Below, piece by piece: positions 21,401 through 30,500 of a stretch of 64,000 nt of DNA. Within the stretch, counting starts at the first letter, position 1. Each line of letters starts with the position of its first letter. Made by a program: the position numbers and the translations under genes. Source of the stretch: Athripsodes cinereus. Taxonomy: Eukaryota > Arthropoda > Insecta > Trichoptera > Leptoceridae. The notes beneath the pieces were generated by a model. It had not been told where the DNA came from, made no database searches, and worked only from the letters and a program-made list of their open reading frames with translations. The stretch spans positions 38,763,542 through 38,827,541 of the forward strand of contig OX388305.1 of assembly GCA_947579605.1 (NCBI GenBank). The letters run 5' to 3'.

Positions 21401-22278
21401 GAGTTACTATTTTTGTTTGATGCTGAGCTACTTGAAGCTGCACTGGATGTGCTGTTATTCTTATTAGAGGCAGAGTTGCTAGAAGCTGCGCTGGAAGCAT
21501 AACTGTTCTTGTTTGAGGTTGTACTACTTGAAGCGGCACTGCTTGATGAGTTACTATTTTTGTTTGATGCTGAGCTACTTGAAGCTGCACTGGATGTGCT
21601 ATTATTCTTATTAGAGGCAGAGTTGCTAGAAGCTGCACTCGAAGCATTACTGTTCTTATTTGAGGTTGAACTACTTGAAGCTGCACTGCTTGATGAGTTA
21701 CTATTTTTGTTTGATGCTGAGCTACTTGAAGCTGCACTGGATGTGCTATTATTCTTATTAGAGGCAGAGTTGCTAGAAGCTGCGCTGGAAGCATTACTGT
21801 TCTTGTTTGAGGTTGTACTACTTGAAGAGGCACTGCTCGATGAATGACTATTTTTGTTTGATGCTGAGCTACTGGAAGCAGCACTAGATAAGCTGCTGCT
21901 GATTTGATTTATGGCTGCACTACTTGAAGCATTTTTGACTCTTCCATTAATAGTTTCTTTACTTTCTGATGAACAGCTTTTCTTTTTTGATAAAGATTTC
22001 TTTGAATTTTCATTGCTTTTTGAGTTTTTGTTTCCTCTTCTACCTTTTCCATTTTGTTCCGTCGACTTACTTTTCTTTTTTGCTGAATTTTTTTTCGAAG
22101 CGGCACTAGATGAGCTATCGTTCTTTTTCGAAGCCGAGCTACTAGCAGCAGCAACGCTAGAACTAGAAGAGCTGCTAGAAGCACTAGAGCTACTGCTACT
22201 CGAGCTCGATGCACTGCTTGCAGAGCTTACTGAGTTTTTGAGATCACATGGTTTTGTCAATGCCCTGGCATTGATGCC
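15466..22278 (-). CDS. Chimeric Ser-rich/mucin silk protein, main exon 2 (gene 2)
   Basis: The exon starts after an acceptor (minus strand TTTCAATTATTACAG, ending at 22279) and encodes 2270 residues in phase 0 with the 15-codon exon at 25175-25219, total about 2285. It opens with GINARA, giving signal-peptidase motif ARA before LTKPC. Approximate domains: basic Lys-rich segment (65-125); Ser/Ala/Asn array of 17-20-residue modules such as SSSSAASSSSTSNKNS (140-908); Thr-Pro-Glu mucin domain PTEAPTECPTEAPTQ with regularly placed Cys (916-1659); second Ser array with four SGKCEKG-containing units (1660-2283); C-terminus KKCN. The Thr/Ser-Pro domain suits dense O-glycosylation and the Cys suit disulfide links. 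It resembles lepidopteran sericin/mucin glue proteins; no specific ortholog is claimed. In-frame TTG 22260-22258 is not the start. Confidence 0.8.
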   Translation of the reverse strand, partial: GINARALTKPCDLKNSVSSASSASSSSSSSSSASSSSSSSSVAAASSSASKKNDSSSSAASKKNSAKKKSKSTEQNGKGRRGNKNSKSNENSKKSLSKKKSCSSESKETINGRVKNASSSAAINQISSSLSSAASSSSASNKNSHSSSSASSSSTTSNKNSNASSAASSNSASNKNNSTSSAASSSSASNKNSNSSSSAASSSSTSNKNSNASSAASSNSASNKNNSTSSAASSSSASNKNSNSSSSAASSSTTSNKNSYASSAASSNSASNKNNSTSSAASSSSASNKNSNSSSSAASSSSTSNKNSNASSAASSNSVSNKNSSSSSAASSSSASNKNSSSSCSAASSSSASKNNSNTSSSAASSSSTSNNNSNASSAASSNSVSNKNNSSSSAASSSSASNNNSNSSSSAASSSSTSNKNSNASSAASSNSASNKNNSSSSADSSSSASNKNSTTSSSATSSSSTSNKNSNASSAASSNSASNKNSSSSSAASSSSASNKNSSSSSSAVSSSSASKNKSNSSSSAASSSSTSNNNSNASSAASNNSVSNKNNSSSSAASSSSASNNNSNSSSSAASSSSTSNNSSNAFSAASNNSVSNKNNSSTSAATCRSASNNNINSSSSAASSSSALNKNSSSSSSAASSSSTSNNNSNASSAASSNSVSNKNNSSSSAASSSSASNNNSNSSSSAASSSSTSNKNSSASSAASSSAASKNNSNSSSSANSSSSTSNKNSNSSSSAASSSSTSNNNSNASSAASSNSASNKNNSSSSAASKSSASNKNSSSSSSAASSSSTSNKNSNASSAASSNSASNKNNSSSSAASKSSASNKNSSSSSSAASSSSTSNKNSSASSAASSSAASKNKSNSSSSAASSSSTSNMNSNTSNTASSSSSSSYSGQRKCESTVAPTKVPTVATTLVPTIASTKAPTETPTKCLTEAPTQAPTEAPTAAPTEAPTECPTEAPTQAPTEAPTECPTEAPTQAPTEAPTEAPTECPTEAPTQAPTEAPTETPTEAPTEAPTEAPTECPTEAPTQAPTEAPTEAPTECPTEAPTQAPTEAPTQTPTEAPTECPTEAPTEAPTDAPTEAPTEAPTDAPTECPTEAPTQTPTEAPTECPTEAPTQAPTEAPTETPTEAPTEAPTEAPTECPTEAPTQAPTEAPTDAPTEAPTEAPTEAPTECPTEAPTQAPTEAPTEYPTEAPTQAPTEAPTDAPTEAPTEAPTEAPTECPTEAPTQAPTEAPTECPTEAPTEAPTECPTEAPTQAPTEAPTDAPTEAPTEAPTEAPTECPTETPTQAPTEAPTECPTEAPTQAPTEAPTDAPTEAPTEAPTEAPTECPTEAPTQAPTEAPTECPTEAPTQAPTEAPTDAPTEAPTEAPTEAPTECPTEAPTQAPTEAPTECPTEAPTEAPTECPTEAPTQAPTEAPTDAPTEAPTEAPTEAPTECPTEAPTQAPTEAPTECPTETPTQAPTEAPTDAPTEAPTEAPTEAPTECPTEAPTQAPTEAPTECPTEAPTQAPTEAPTQAPTEAPTECPTEAPTQAPTEAPTEAPTETPTEAPSECPTEAPTQVPTEATTEAPTEAPTEAPTEAQTDAPTEAPSQCPTEAPTQTPTKTPTVAPIKCSTKVPIAEPTIAPTNHPTTTPTKKLNCGKTEGSSNASSSSSSSSNQTNGSVSSSSSSSSASSSSSSTKNDNSSSSAASSSSASNNNSNSSSSAASSSSTSNKNNNASSAASSNSVSNKNNSSSSAASSSSASNKNSNSSSSAASSSSSSNKNSSSSNSAASSSSTSTKNSGSSERSGKCEKGNNSNSSSATSSSSVSNKNSSSSSAASSSAASNKNGSSSSSAASSSSASNKNSNSSNSAASSSSSSNKNSSSSNSAASSSSTSTKNSGSSERSGKCEKGNNSNSSSAASSSSVSNKNSSSSSAASSSAASNKNGSSSSSAASSSSASNKNSNSSNSAASSSSTSTKNSGSSERSGKCEKGNNSNSSSAASSSSVSNKNSSSSSAASSSAASNKNGSSSSSAASSSSASNKNSNSSNSAASSSSSSNKNSSSSNSAASSSSTSTKNSGSSERSGKCEKGNNSNSSSTASSSSVSNKNNSASSAASSSSASNKNSSSSSSAASSSSASNKNSSSSSSAASSSSVSNKSSSSSNSAASSSSASNKNSSSSSSAASGSSASNKNSSSPSSAGSSSSASKKNSSSSSSAASSSSASNNNSSSSSSAASSSSASNKNSSSSSSAASSSSASSNHNSASSASSSSSSTSDSSKKCN
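15998..17122 (-). repeat. 294/243-bp higher-order repeats in gene 2
   Basis: Units begin at 15998, 16292, 16535 and 16829 (plus-strand coordinates), spaced 294, 243 and 294 bp. The 243-bp unit lacks one 51-bp (17-residue) module. Each encodes one ERSGKCEKGNN linker, so one Cys per unit, between Ser-rich modules. Confidence 0.8.
17345..19575 (-). repeat. Thr-Pro-Glu-Cys mucin tandem repeat domain of gene 2
   Basis: About 2.2 kb of 12-bp-based repeats encode PTEAPT with variants PTECPT, PTQAPT and PTDAPT in a recurring higher-order order, flanked by Cys-bearing borders (QRKCE and LNCGK). Several blocks of about 150-330 bp recur almost unchanged. Confidence 0.9.
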
Positions 22279-22659
22279 CTGTAATAATTGAAATAATTAT
22301 TACTTTTGTACTTCAAGGATATGACATCCACTTCATTATTAAATTGATAATTAACATTCATTTATAATTATATTTTTATTATATTAAAGATTGATAGCAT
22401 ATATTTTAAAGTCTATTTAATCTACGAAACGGTTGCAAGAGCTAACAAAATTATCTCATATCGATCGGTCAAAACTAGCTATCAAATTTATTTCAGATTA
22501 GAACAATGGTTTGATTTTATAATGATGTTATTTTTTACTTATTTATTACTAAAATTATTTTTAACAGATTGTCATAATTTTTTTTTGTTTTTAATTATTG
22601 AAAATAAGTATATTATGATATTGTTTGCTAGCCTCGTGTTCGTCACACTCGTTCTTGGA

Positions 22660-23010
22660 CTTGTGAATGATGGCAAAACCTGGAGAATAAGATTCAACAA
22701 AGAGGTTTATAATATCAATAAGGCTCCCACACTGTCTGTTCATGCTAAATTTAACAATCATGCTAAGATGGACCGGACTTGTGCAAAGAATACCGTCTTT
22801 AAGGGTAGGTATCAAAAAGGATCCTTGAGGGATATCCGAGTTGGAAAAGAAGAGTTGGCAGACCTAGGCTGAGATGGGAGGATGAGGTGAAGAAGGACGC
22901 AAACCAACTACTATAGGCGATAGATTGAAAAACCGCAGCGAGAAGCAGGATGAGTTGGAGGCGAGGCCTGATGGAGGCTAAGACTCGATATGAGCTGTAG
23001 GGCTATCGAA
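22660..23010 (+). mobile_element. LINE C-terminal fragment in gene 2 intron
   Basis: The plus strand encodes KTWRIRFNKEVYNI and, after a frame change, GRPRLRWEDEVKKDA, both typical of LINE ORF2 C-termini. It is frameshifted and lacks RT. Confidence 0.6.
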
Positions 23011-23411
23011 GAAGAAGATGTAAGAAACAAGCGTTGATTTAAGAAAATACGCTCTTATTATCTCTCCAAGTTCCTTAGATGAGAAAAGGTTGCAGATATT
23101 TAAAAATGTTGAAACATCTTCTCCAGGGATTTTGAAACGACTGCCACCTGAAGATGATTAATGATATTTCATTGAAACGTCGTAGTAAGCCCTCTGTTAG
23201 TAAGCATGGCTACGACACACATCTGGAGCTTACCCAAAAACCTGTCATAATATATTATGGTTCAATCGAGGAAAAAATCCAAAAAGATATACTTATGTTT
23301 CTGTAAATATACACATAAGTATGTATAGAAGAAACACAAAATATACCTACTTATAGATATATGTATACATATTTTTTTGTAATAACAATATTATATGCAT
23401 ACATAGCCGTT

Positions 23412-23639
23412 CACTGAGAAAAATATTAACGAAATTACACAACGAATCATTGGGACGTACTATCAGACTAGGACCAGAGATAGTACAAACGATTCATTAC
23501 CGTTGGTAAATTTACCAACATTTTGTTTGCGAAGAGTTAATATTATAGATTCGTACTAATGAATCGTTTGTATATATGTACTATCTCTGATAGTACGTAC
23601 CAATGATTCGTTGTGAAATTTCGTTAGTATTTTTCAGTG
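23412..23639. mobile_element. 228-bp palindromic MITE in gene 2 intron
   Basis: The left end CACTGAGAAAAATATTAACG and following ACGAATCATTGG recur inverted at the right end (CCAATGATTCGT to TTTTTCAGTG). A second inner inverted pair is ACGATTCATTA/TAATGAATCGT. Confidence 0.8.
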
Positions 23640-23649
23640 TAGAAACCCG

Positions 23650-23880
23650 GCAGAGAATTGGTTCTCCCAATCTTTTCCGTAAGGTTTCGAGTATCCAGTA
23701 AAAAGCAGAAAACTGAAAAAATAATGACAACTCAATTGACATCATTAATTTTAGCCATGAGGCTTACCAGCCATCTTGTTTGTCTTAATTTTTGTTGTAC
23801 ATGCAGCGGAAAGCTTGCATTTGTACTACATACAGTTGGTCGGCTGCCCTGTTTTTGCGATTACCGCGTAATGTTATAGT
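23650..23880 (+). mobile_element. LINE 3' fragment in gene 2 intron
   Basis: The sequence is related to the LINE 3' end at 54340-54590 (TCCCAATCTTTTCCGTAAG, then TTTCGAGTATCC), with diverged reading frames. No intact domain remains. Confidence 0.4.
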
Positions 23881-24198
23881 TATAGTATGTAAGTATGTTT
23901 ATCTTTCTATATTTTGCTCAATGAAATGAATATCGTTCAGGCAATAAAACACTAAGCGGCAAAAAACAAAAATTTGAGATAAGTATGAGGATCGGTTCTA
24001 TGTACCTACTTGATAACAAATATCGCTATTCAAAAATAGGGGTTGATGGTAGAAGGGTGAAAATTTAGGGCTGTATGTATTTTTAATGCCTCGCCATAAA
24101 AAAAATTGTCCAAAAAAAATGGGGTGGACCACCCTAAACTTTTAGGAGTATGAAAAATAGATGTTGACCGATTCTTAGACCTACCGATATATAATAAG

Positions 24199-24660
24199 TT
24201 ACAATCCATTGGATTGGTCTGCAACGAGTTTGGTTTTTCTTCTCCATTCGTCTCTATTCTCAGCCAGTCTTTTTAGCCCTACGTATGAGCCACAGTTCAT
24301 GTCTCTCTTCAGTTGGTCCATATATGCGTCTCTTGGTCGGCCTCTGCCATTTGTCCCCTCGGTCTTACCCTCTGCGATGGCGATGAGTAGTCCTGGGTGC
24401 CTGATGTTGTGGCCAATCCAGTTAGCTCGTTGTTGGCTGATTCTTTTAAGGAGTTGCCTTTTTTCGCCTACCCTGGTTAATACTTCTTCATTTTCGACGT
24501 GCTCCGACCAATGGATCTTAAGCATGCGTCTGTAGCACCACATCTCAAAGGCCGCCAACCGTCCGCTTTCACTCTCTTGCTGATGGTCCATGTCTCACAA
24601 CCATAAAGCAGAGTGCTCCATACAAAGCGTAAGGTTCTTCCTTACGCTTAAGTCAATATT
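24199..24660 (-). mobile_element. RTE-like LINE C-terminus in gene 2 intron
   Basis: A 130-residue minus-strand reading frame contains LAAFEMWCYRRMLKIHW, RANWIGHNIRHP, GRGRPRDAYMDQLKRDMN and ENRDEWRRKTKLVADQ, the post-RT region of RTE-type LINEs. The RT is missing, so this is a 5'-truncated copy in the same orientation as gene 2. Confidence 0.8.
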
Positions 24661-24804
24661 TGGGGATTCCAATATCTTTGATAATAAAGGCTCTCGTAGC
24701 ATCCCAAAGTAACAACGAGATATGAAAATGACCTACCGATAAGCACACAAAATCAAAATCGGTCCATTCACTGTGTCGGTGTTAAGGTAGTAGAATTCCA
24801 TATC

Positions 24805-24972
24805 GAAAAATAAAACAGGTGTTTTATTCTACTAAAGATTATATTTTGTGAGAGAGACGTCTTTCGTCTTATGAGGACATTGTCAATCGATTGACAATGT
24901 CCTCATAAGACGAAAGACGTCTCTCTCACAAAATATAATCTTTAGTAGAATAAAACACCTGTTTTATTTTTC
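24805..24972. mobile_element. 168-bp perfect palindrome
   Basis: The 84-bp arms are exact reverse complements about the centre GTCAATCGATTGAC (24888/24889). There is no spacer. Outer bases 24804 and 24973 no longer pair. It sits inside a LINE-like 3' region (AAAATCGGTCCA on both sides), so it is probably a fold-back MITE. Confidence 0.9.
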
Positions 24973-25174
24973 AAAATCGGTCCAGTCGTTTCGGAGGAGT
25001 ATGATAATAAACACCGTGATACGAGAATTTAAATATTAGATTATTGTCTGACGATTTCAAATGCCAAATCAATGGCCTACATCATGATAAGAAAGATTCA
25101 AGAATATTGAGTTTCTCTTCAGTAGAAAGTGTTAAATAAAAATTATAATAATTATTTATTTATTTTTTACTCAC

Positions 25175-25219
25175 CACGATTGCTATCAGGCACACCAAAA
25201 ATAACAACGCTATTCTCAT
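25175..25219 (-). CDS. Signal-peptide exon 1 of gene 2
   Basis: On the minus strand ATG at 25219 opens 15 codons, MRIALLFLVCLIAIV, ending exactly at a GTGAGT donor (25174-25169). Splicing in phase 0 to 22278 adds GINARA and gives a classic signal peptide with an ARA cleavage motif. The same 15-codon architecture recurs in gene 3 (57252-57296). A TATA box lies about 95 nt upstream. Start choice: this is the only ATG in the exon and directly precedes the hydrophobic core. The linkage is by inference, as no transcript is seen, but the hydrophobicity, phase and splice sites all agree. Confidence 0.8.
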
Positions 25220-25313
25220 TGCTGTAGAATAGCGAAAAAAAGCGATTCAAAATATTTTTGTTACACTTCAAAAACTTAGCAAGCTACTGCGTGGAATGTC
25301 AAATTTCAGATAG

Positions 25314-25321
25314 TTTATATA
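25314..25321 (-). promoter_or_regulatory. TATA box of gene 2
   Basis: TATATAAA on the minus strand lies 95 nt upstream of the ATG at 25219. A CGCAGTAG about 25-30 nt downstream (near 25288) could be the initiator. The leader continues to TTCTACAGCA before the ATG, resembling the TTCTACA before the gene 3 ATG. Confidence 0.6.
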
Positions 25322-25689
25322 GGAGATAAAAATTACATTAAAAACCATTCACAGACCACGTGATGGACCTATTATACCTTTACAAACCAAAGGCTATAAA
25401 TTATAGAATTATTGTCTTTACTATTAAAACAATATTTGATTTTTACAAATTGTAGTCTTCAATGAAAAATGTTGTACCATTTTGTATACATTGTTTTATT
25501 TGTTCACATACTTCAATGGTCTATACAAACTGTTCCATATTAATTTGTTTGATGTGTATAATTGATTTGCGACAGACAGTCTTTGACAAGATATTACTGC
25601 AAAAGTATATAAAAAAAATGTAGAAATGTTCTATTCCAAAAAAAAAATAATACCAAAACTACAACTACTATTACACCATATATCATAGG

Positions 25690-25937
25690 CATATCCTACA
25701 AGTGCAAGCTGGTCTGCTGGCTACCCCCAGCAGACCAGCTGCATATATAATTAAACAGACTCTGTCAATAGCCGCGTAGAAGGAGTCTGGTTAACAGCTA
25801 CGTTGGCCATGCCTTCTGTGTGGCTGGTCCATTACTGTGGAACAAAATTCCCTATGATTTGCCGACTCTGGAGAGTGCGGAGATGTTCAAGGCAGAGTTA
25901 AAGACCCTTTTGTTCAGGAGGTGTTATGATTCTTGAA
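25690..25937 (+). mobile_element. LINE ORF2 C-terminal fragment
   Basis: The plus strand encodes VNSYVGHAFCVAGPLLWNKI, then PTLESAEMFKAELKTLLF and a stop at 25934-25936, the usual C-terminus of jockey/CR1-type ORF2. The RT is absent. It lies upstream of the gene 2 promoter. Confidence 0.6.
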
Positions 25938-25974
25938 CGGGCCCTTGCGGTGATTTTTTCACAAAACGGCGCAT

Positions 25975-26250
25975 CTACATTCATTGATTCTTAGGCGGTA
26001 CGAAGTTCGCTGGGTCAGCTAGTCTATACTAATAATATTATAAAGAGGAAAGATTTGATTATTTGCATCGAATAGGCTCCGAAACTACTGAACCGATTTG
26101 AAAAATTATTTCACTATTGGGAAGCTATAGACTAACCCCGGGTGACAAAGGCTATATTATTTTTTCAAAAAAATTATGGATCCATACTAAAACTTTTTTC
26201 TTTAAATACATATCTACCGTGCCAAGCCGGTGCTGACCGCTTGTTATTTA
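25975..26250. mobile_element. Helitron-like termini
   Basis: AGGCGGTACGAAGTTCGCTG followed by GGTCAGCTAGT has the short hairpin and CTAG-type end of Helitrons, and recurs at about 57189-57222. It is followed by TCTATACTAATAATATTA and CGAAACTACTGAACCGATTT, familiar in insect Helitron ends. No Rep/helicase coding is visible. Confidence 0.45.
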
Positions 26251-26509
26251 ATAAAAAGGAATGAAATTACAAATAGGTATATTATTTAAATTGAACATAG
26301 TAACTTTTGCATGCACGTATTATTGATATAGTACCTAAAGTCTCCATATTATATAAATGATTACTATTTGCTTATTGTCCTAATACTTACAATTTGGACA
26401 AATTATATGTATCTATAATATAATGTGTACATTGGCCTATATTATGACGTCTCACAAGTGTATTTCGTAAATGTAGACACAAACATAATAATAATAATCC
26501 CCTAAAACG

Positions 26510-26830
26510 CGCATCATAGACATCACTATACCACATCATGAAAATCTAAATAAAGCTGAGCAGGATAAGATAATAAAATATCTTGATCTTGCTCATGAAA
26601 TCAAAGATATGTGGAGAACACCAACAACAATCATCGTACCTATAGTATTGTCTGTGAAGGGTTTAATACCTAAGAGTCTGTCAAGCAATCTCAGAAAACT
26701 GGGAGTAGATGACAGGCTCAAATATTTATAGCATGCAGAAGGCTGTTCTTCTATCATCCACCAGGATAGTTAGAAGGTTATTGTCCCTGTAGCTTTGTTA
26801 GTGATCTCCTATGATTGTACTATTTTCATA
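26510..26830 (+). mobile_element. RLE-type LINE C-terminal fragment
   Basis: The plus strand encodes IIDITIPHHENLNKAEQDK, KYLDLAHEIKDMWRTPTT and KSLSSNLRKLGVDDRL, then stops. This is the region after the endonuclease of the same element found on the minus strand at 53345-54170. It is a dead fragment. Confidence 0.65.
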
Positions 26831-27046
26831 GGACATCTCAACAGATAAACTTTTAAGAACATCAGTGATGAAAAATTTACGTTCTATTGCTAGAAAAATA
26901 CCTACTCAGGTATCAGAATCAGAAACACTGAAATGTGAAACATGCATAAAATTGTTGATATTTCAAGCTGGAGTAGAAAAAAGAAAGAAAAGAAAAGACG
27001 TTTCTGAAGGGACAGGATAGGAAAAGAGATAAGCAGCGATGGAATA

Positions 27047-27545
27047 GGTGCTATACTAGGATTCAAATGAATTGGCAAACTCTTTCATAAAATGTGCGAG
27101 CAAGAAGGATCACACTCGCGTCTCTTATATAAATTAGTAGTGATGGGTAAAATTAATTATGTTCGATGTTACTAAATAAAAAATAGATGAAAAGGATAAA
27201 TATTAAAAAAAAAAATTAAAAAAATAAGACACTTATTTTTTTAGGTTGTATTTGGACTTACAAAAACTCTGATACATCTTTAAAAAAAACTTTTAAAGTT
27301 ATAGGTGCAAACTAATCACATAAACATGTATGTTTTCAACACAACAAAAAAAAAATTCCACCCAATGTAAAACTGTTAAAACTAGTCAGGAATAGGATGA
27401 GGAATAAAATGTGATATTTACATATATCGAGTAACAATAAAATAAAGTTCGATGCATCGATACCCGTAACACAAATTATCACCTCTAAATGGATTTTGTT
27501 TTATTATTGGAGTCGACAGTTCATTTGGATCCTAGTATAGATGGG
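27047..27545. mobile_element. TIR element with possible nested hAT-like piece
   Basis: TGCTATACTAGGATTCAAAT at the left and its diverged inverse ending at 27545 (CTATACTAGGATCCAAAT on the minus strand) form about 30-bp inverted repeats. Inside, TAGTGATGGGTAAAAT (27138) resembles a hAT end. No coding content. Confidence 0.45.
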
Positions 27546-27549
27546 TACA

Positions 27550-28200
27550 ACCCTTACCCGTGTATATTACTGGAAAGATAATTCCTATATGTCTTCCGAG
27601 CTCATCGTGGAAATTCATTTGTTTGTCATTCATTTGTTAAGACCGCTTAAAACAAATGTGTGGACTACTATCTGGATGATCATCTATGAGTTGGAAAAAC
27701 AGTAGCATGTCTTGAATATCGCAGGAAGAATCTTACTTCCAGAAAACAATTCACTGATTTATTTTAAGCGGAAGATCATACAAATACAGAACTAGAAGAC
27801 AGACCAGAAATTGTCTTCAGGCGATAAACCCGCCATTTGTACAACTTTAAAAATGTACAATAAAGATTATTTTATTTATTTAATAGAATTTCATAATTTC
27901 ACAATAATACTCTTCATGCCAACAAAATATTGAGACATTCAGAATGGATGGTGAACCCCATCGCTAAAAATAGTGTGCCATCTTTTGATAAATACGCAAA
28001 CCTCCTAATAACATTATTGCTAACGAAGCAAACATATTTTTAATTATATTATTTGTAATGTCTGTTTTATATACAATAATATAATGTTTTTATGTTTGGA
28101 GCACTGTAAATATTTTCGCAATTAATGCGTTAATTATTGTCAGTTGGTCTTTCATCTTAATTTCTACAGATGTCGATTATATTATTTATTGGGTATGCCA
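27550..28200. other. Gene-free stretch
   Basis: Degenerate sequence with no supported coding frame; probably decayed repeats. Confidence 0.4.
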
Positions 28201-28239
28201 ATAATTTAATTTTATCTTTTTGTTTGATTTTGTTGGCAC

Positions 28240-28568
28240 TAACCATGTGGTAATCGTAATGGGTTGTCTTGGATACGATACGTTGGAACATCGCCGAGAT
28301 ATATTCTGTGCTCGTCACTTTTTCAAATTGCTCAATGGTATCATATTTAATCCAATAATACTGGAAAATTTTAACATATATGTTCCCGATGCATATGGAC
28401 GTTCTCGGCATCACGATTTTTTTTTATCATCCTCAAAGTAGAACAAACATATTGGCAAAGTCGCTAATAGGAAGGGCTATTCAAATATTTAACGGTCTGG
28501 CTAGACACATTGATATATTTGGCGTGACGTATGCGGAGTTTGTCAGGAAGATTGAGAATGTGTTGTAA
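28240..28568 (+). mobile_element. LINE ORF2 C-terminus, uninterrupted paralog
   Basis: Encodes LGYDTLEHRRDIFCARHFFK, IIFNPIILENFNIYVPDAYG and, after a one-base frame change, GRAIQIFNGLARHIDIFG and VTYAEFVRKIENVL with a stop. It matches the interrupted copy at 10258-12180 and so shows the pre-insertion state there. Confidence 0.7.
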
Positions 28569-29329
28569 TTGTCGTGTTGTTGTCTGGATGTTGCTGTTTA
28601 AGCAACAAATATTTATCATGGCAACACTGCCACATTTTTATCTGTGATGTCTATTGTCAAAATTATGTGATTTCCTCTTCCTGTTAAACCTTCAATAAAG
28701 TTGGCTGTGTGTTGAAAACGCTCCCGTTTTTTAATTTAAACTAGCCCGACTTTCTCCCATCCCCACACTTGGAACAAACAGTTGCTGATTTTCTTCTGGG
28801 ATCGCATTGGCCTTCCGCTGTAATGATCCCTGTAAGAATCGTCTCTTTGTCAGTAATAATAGGTACCTAATAATAATAATCACGAAACATTTTTAAACTT
28901 AAATTTAAGTGGTGTAGTACATAATTAACTAATTCCTTATAATTAATAATTTTATCTTATTTGAAGCGCATTAATCCCAGCCCCCCCGGCATCGTATTTA
29001 CATTTTTTATTATTATTTCACCCTCAAAAAAATACGTAACTGGTACTTCAATGGGGATTTTATCATTACCGAAATATTAAAAAGTATAATTATGCTGTTG
29101 AGAACGATTGTACTATACTGGGACGTAGATACTAAACACTCTCAATATCATTGGATTACTTATGAAGCCATTAAAGAATTGGAAAAAATGCCTCATACTA
29201 AATACATCTCGGCGATTATAATATGTAATCTGTAGTTCGTTTATAAGTTATTCGTTTCAATCATAATTTATTGCCTATAGCCTAAAGCCAAGACTTTCAA
29301 AACAGGTAGCACACTTTTAGACAGCGTTT

Positions 29330-29490
29330 TCATAGTACGATCCTTGCCCCAAATATAATATTAAATTTCCTGAGAGTTGTGTGGAGACAATTGCAAATTG
29401 TCAGGGCTTTCAAACGTGTGATCAAAGGATACCTTTTGGAACTGGGAGTAGATAGGTTGGAGGGCCTTCTCAAATTTGCCGCATAACTTT
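29330..29490 (+). mobile_element. LINE ORF2 C-terminal fragment
   Basis: The plus strand reads FKRVIKGYLLELGVDRLEG, a LINE C-terminal motif. Short, with no RT. A GTTTGAATTAATTGACACTAACAAATT repeat follows at about 29580-29640 in two degenerate copies. Confidence 0.4.
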
Positions 29491-29639
29491 TTTCCTTCCT
29501 TATTTGTACATGTTTTTTGCCATGTGGAGCCGGTTTGGTTGTTAAAGTGCTTGAAATAAAGTCAAACAAATCTTAACAATTTGTTTGAATTAATTGACAC
29601 TAACAAATTTATGTGACTTTATTGACGCAAACAAATTTA

Positions 29640-30035
29640 TGTGTACATAGTAACTATTTTTTATTTATTTAAAGGCCAAGGGACCTTGCATCCCTTGTGT
29701 CACTGTGACCATAGTTGATCTATTGTGACATCCCTCTGTATCATATCTCACCCTCTTGACATCTCCTACCTTTATTACAATTTTGATTCTTAACATATTA
29801 TGTAAGCACTAAACATTTCATTGACATTCTATACTGACACTCCAATATTTTGTGTTTTGACTAAAATTATTGTTGTTATTAATTGATTCCCATTTTTGTT
29901 TTGTTCTTCGCCAATTTTTGTTTTTATCTTGCCCCAACTGTGTCGTGAATGAGAAATTTGATTTGTAAGTTTTTTTTGTGTATTTTTAAACATGTAAAAG
30001 GCTCACGCTGTGGATATGTAAATAAATAAATTTAG
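29640..30035. mobile_element. LINE 3' UTR-like region
   Basis: The block ends AACATGTAAAAGGCTCACGC, GTGGATATGTAAATAAATAAA, the same kind of tail seen at 58374-58440 and 62080-62145 (ACATGTTAAAGGCTAACGCC). It is probably a shared LINE 3' end. Confidence 0.45.
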
Positions 30036-30039
30036 TAAA

Positions 30040-30185
30040 AGTTAAGGATTCTAACCAGGATCTTGGCGGAACACGGGAAACTAAAGATAGACTACGGAAA
30101 CACATGACAAAAATTGGACTGTCATTTACCCCAGTCTGCAGATTTTGTTCAGAGGACAATGAAACATCCTCTGTAATTGTGACTA
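30040..30185 (+). mobile_element. LINE RNase H / C-terminal fragment
   Basis: Encodes LRKHMTKIGLSFTPVCRFCS with EDNETSS, the terminal CxxC region of jockey-type LINE ORF2 proteins. The normal H/C partner residues are lost after SSVI. Confidence 0.55.
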
Positions 30186-30344
30186 GAGTTGGTCGTTATA
30201 ACAAGGAACGCGTGATATATTTAATTATTTTTACGGAGCATGGTATCAGAATATCGATATATCACGTCACACTATTATCGAGTGATTTCTGACGACGACC
30301 CGCTACTTCGTTCCGAACGACGTGAATTATCACAGATATCAAAT

Positions 30345-30500
30345 TTTCTATGGAAAATCATTTAGGTATTAATAATAGTGTTACTTATCACGCCGCCATA
30401 CATTTTACTATGGAGGACCATTTAGGTATTCCTGATGACGTTACAAATCACGCGGTGATACAATTTAGTATGGAAAATAATATTTAGGTATTATTTGAAA
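30345..30500. repeat. Degenerate tandem repeat, about 70-bp unit
   Basis: TATGGAAAATCATTTAGGTA, TATGGAGGACCATTTAGGTA and TATGGAAAATAATATTTAGG head three diverged units, each followed by a CGTTAC...CACGC segment where complete. Confidence 0.55.

Larger units (their letters stand above)
22279..25174 (-). other. Intron 1 of gene 2
   Basis: Minus-strand donor GTGAGT (25174-25169) and acceptor TATTACAG (ending 22279) bound a 2896-bp intron in phase 0. It contains LINE pieces, a 228-bp MITE and a 168-bp palindrome, all listed separately. The rest is AT-rich and featureless. Confidence 0.7.

Noticed and set aside
1..22278. CRISPR-like or bacterial repeat array
   Set aside because: The repeats are in-frame coding satellites without unique spacers, in an intron-bearing genome.
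15470..22291. Plus-strand ORFs (LLEAALLDELLFLFDAE, and SWCFGWCFS types) opposite gene 2
   Set aside because: Antisense shadows of tandem repeats; gene 2 has matching splice sites and a signal exon on the minus strand.
22522..22872. Small ORF with a hydrophobic N-terminus inside the gene 2 intron as a secreted peptide gene
   Set aside because: The C-terminal part is a LINE tail (WRIRFNKEVYN) and the N-terminus is AT-rich intron sequence.
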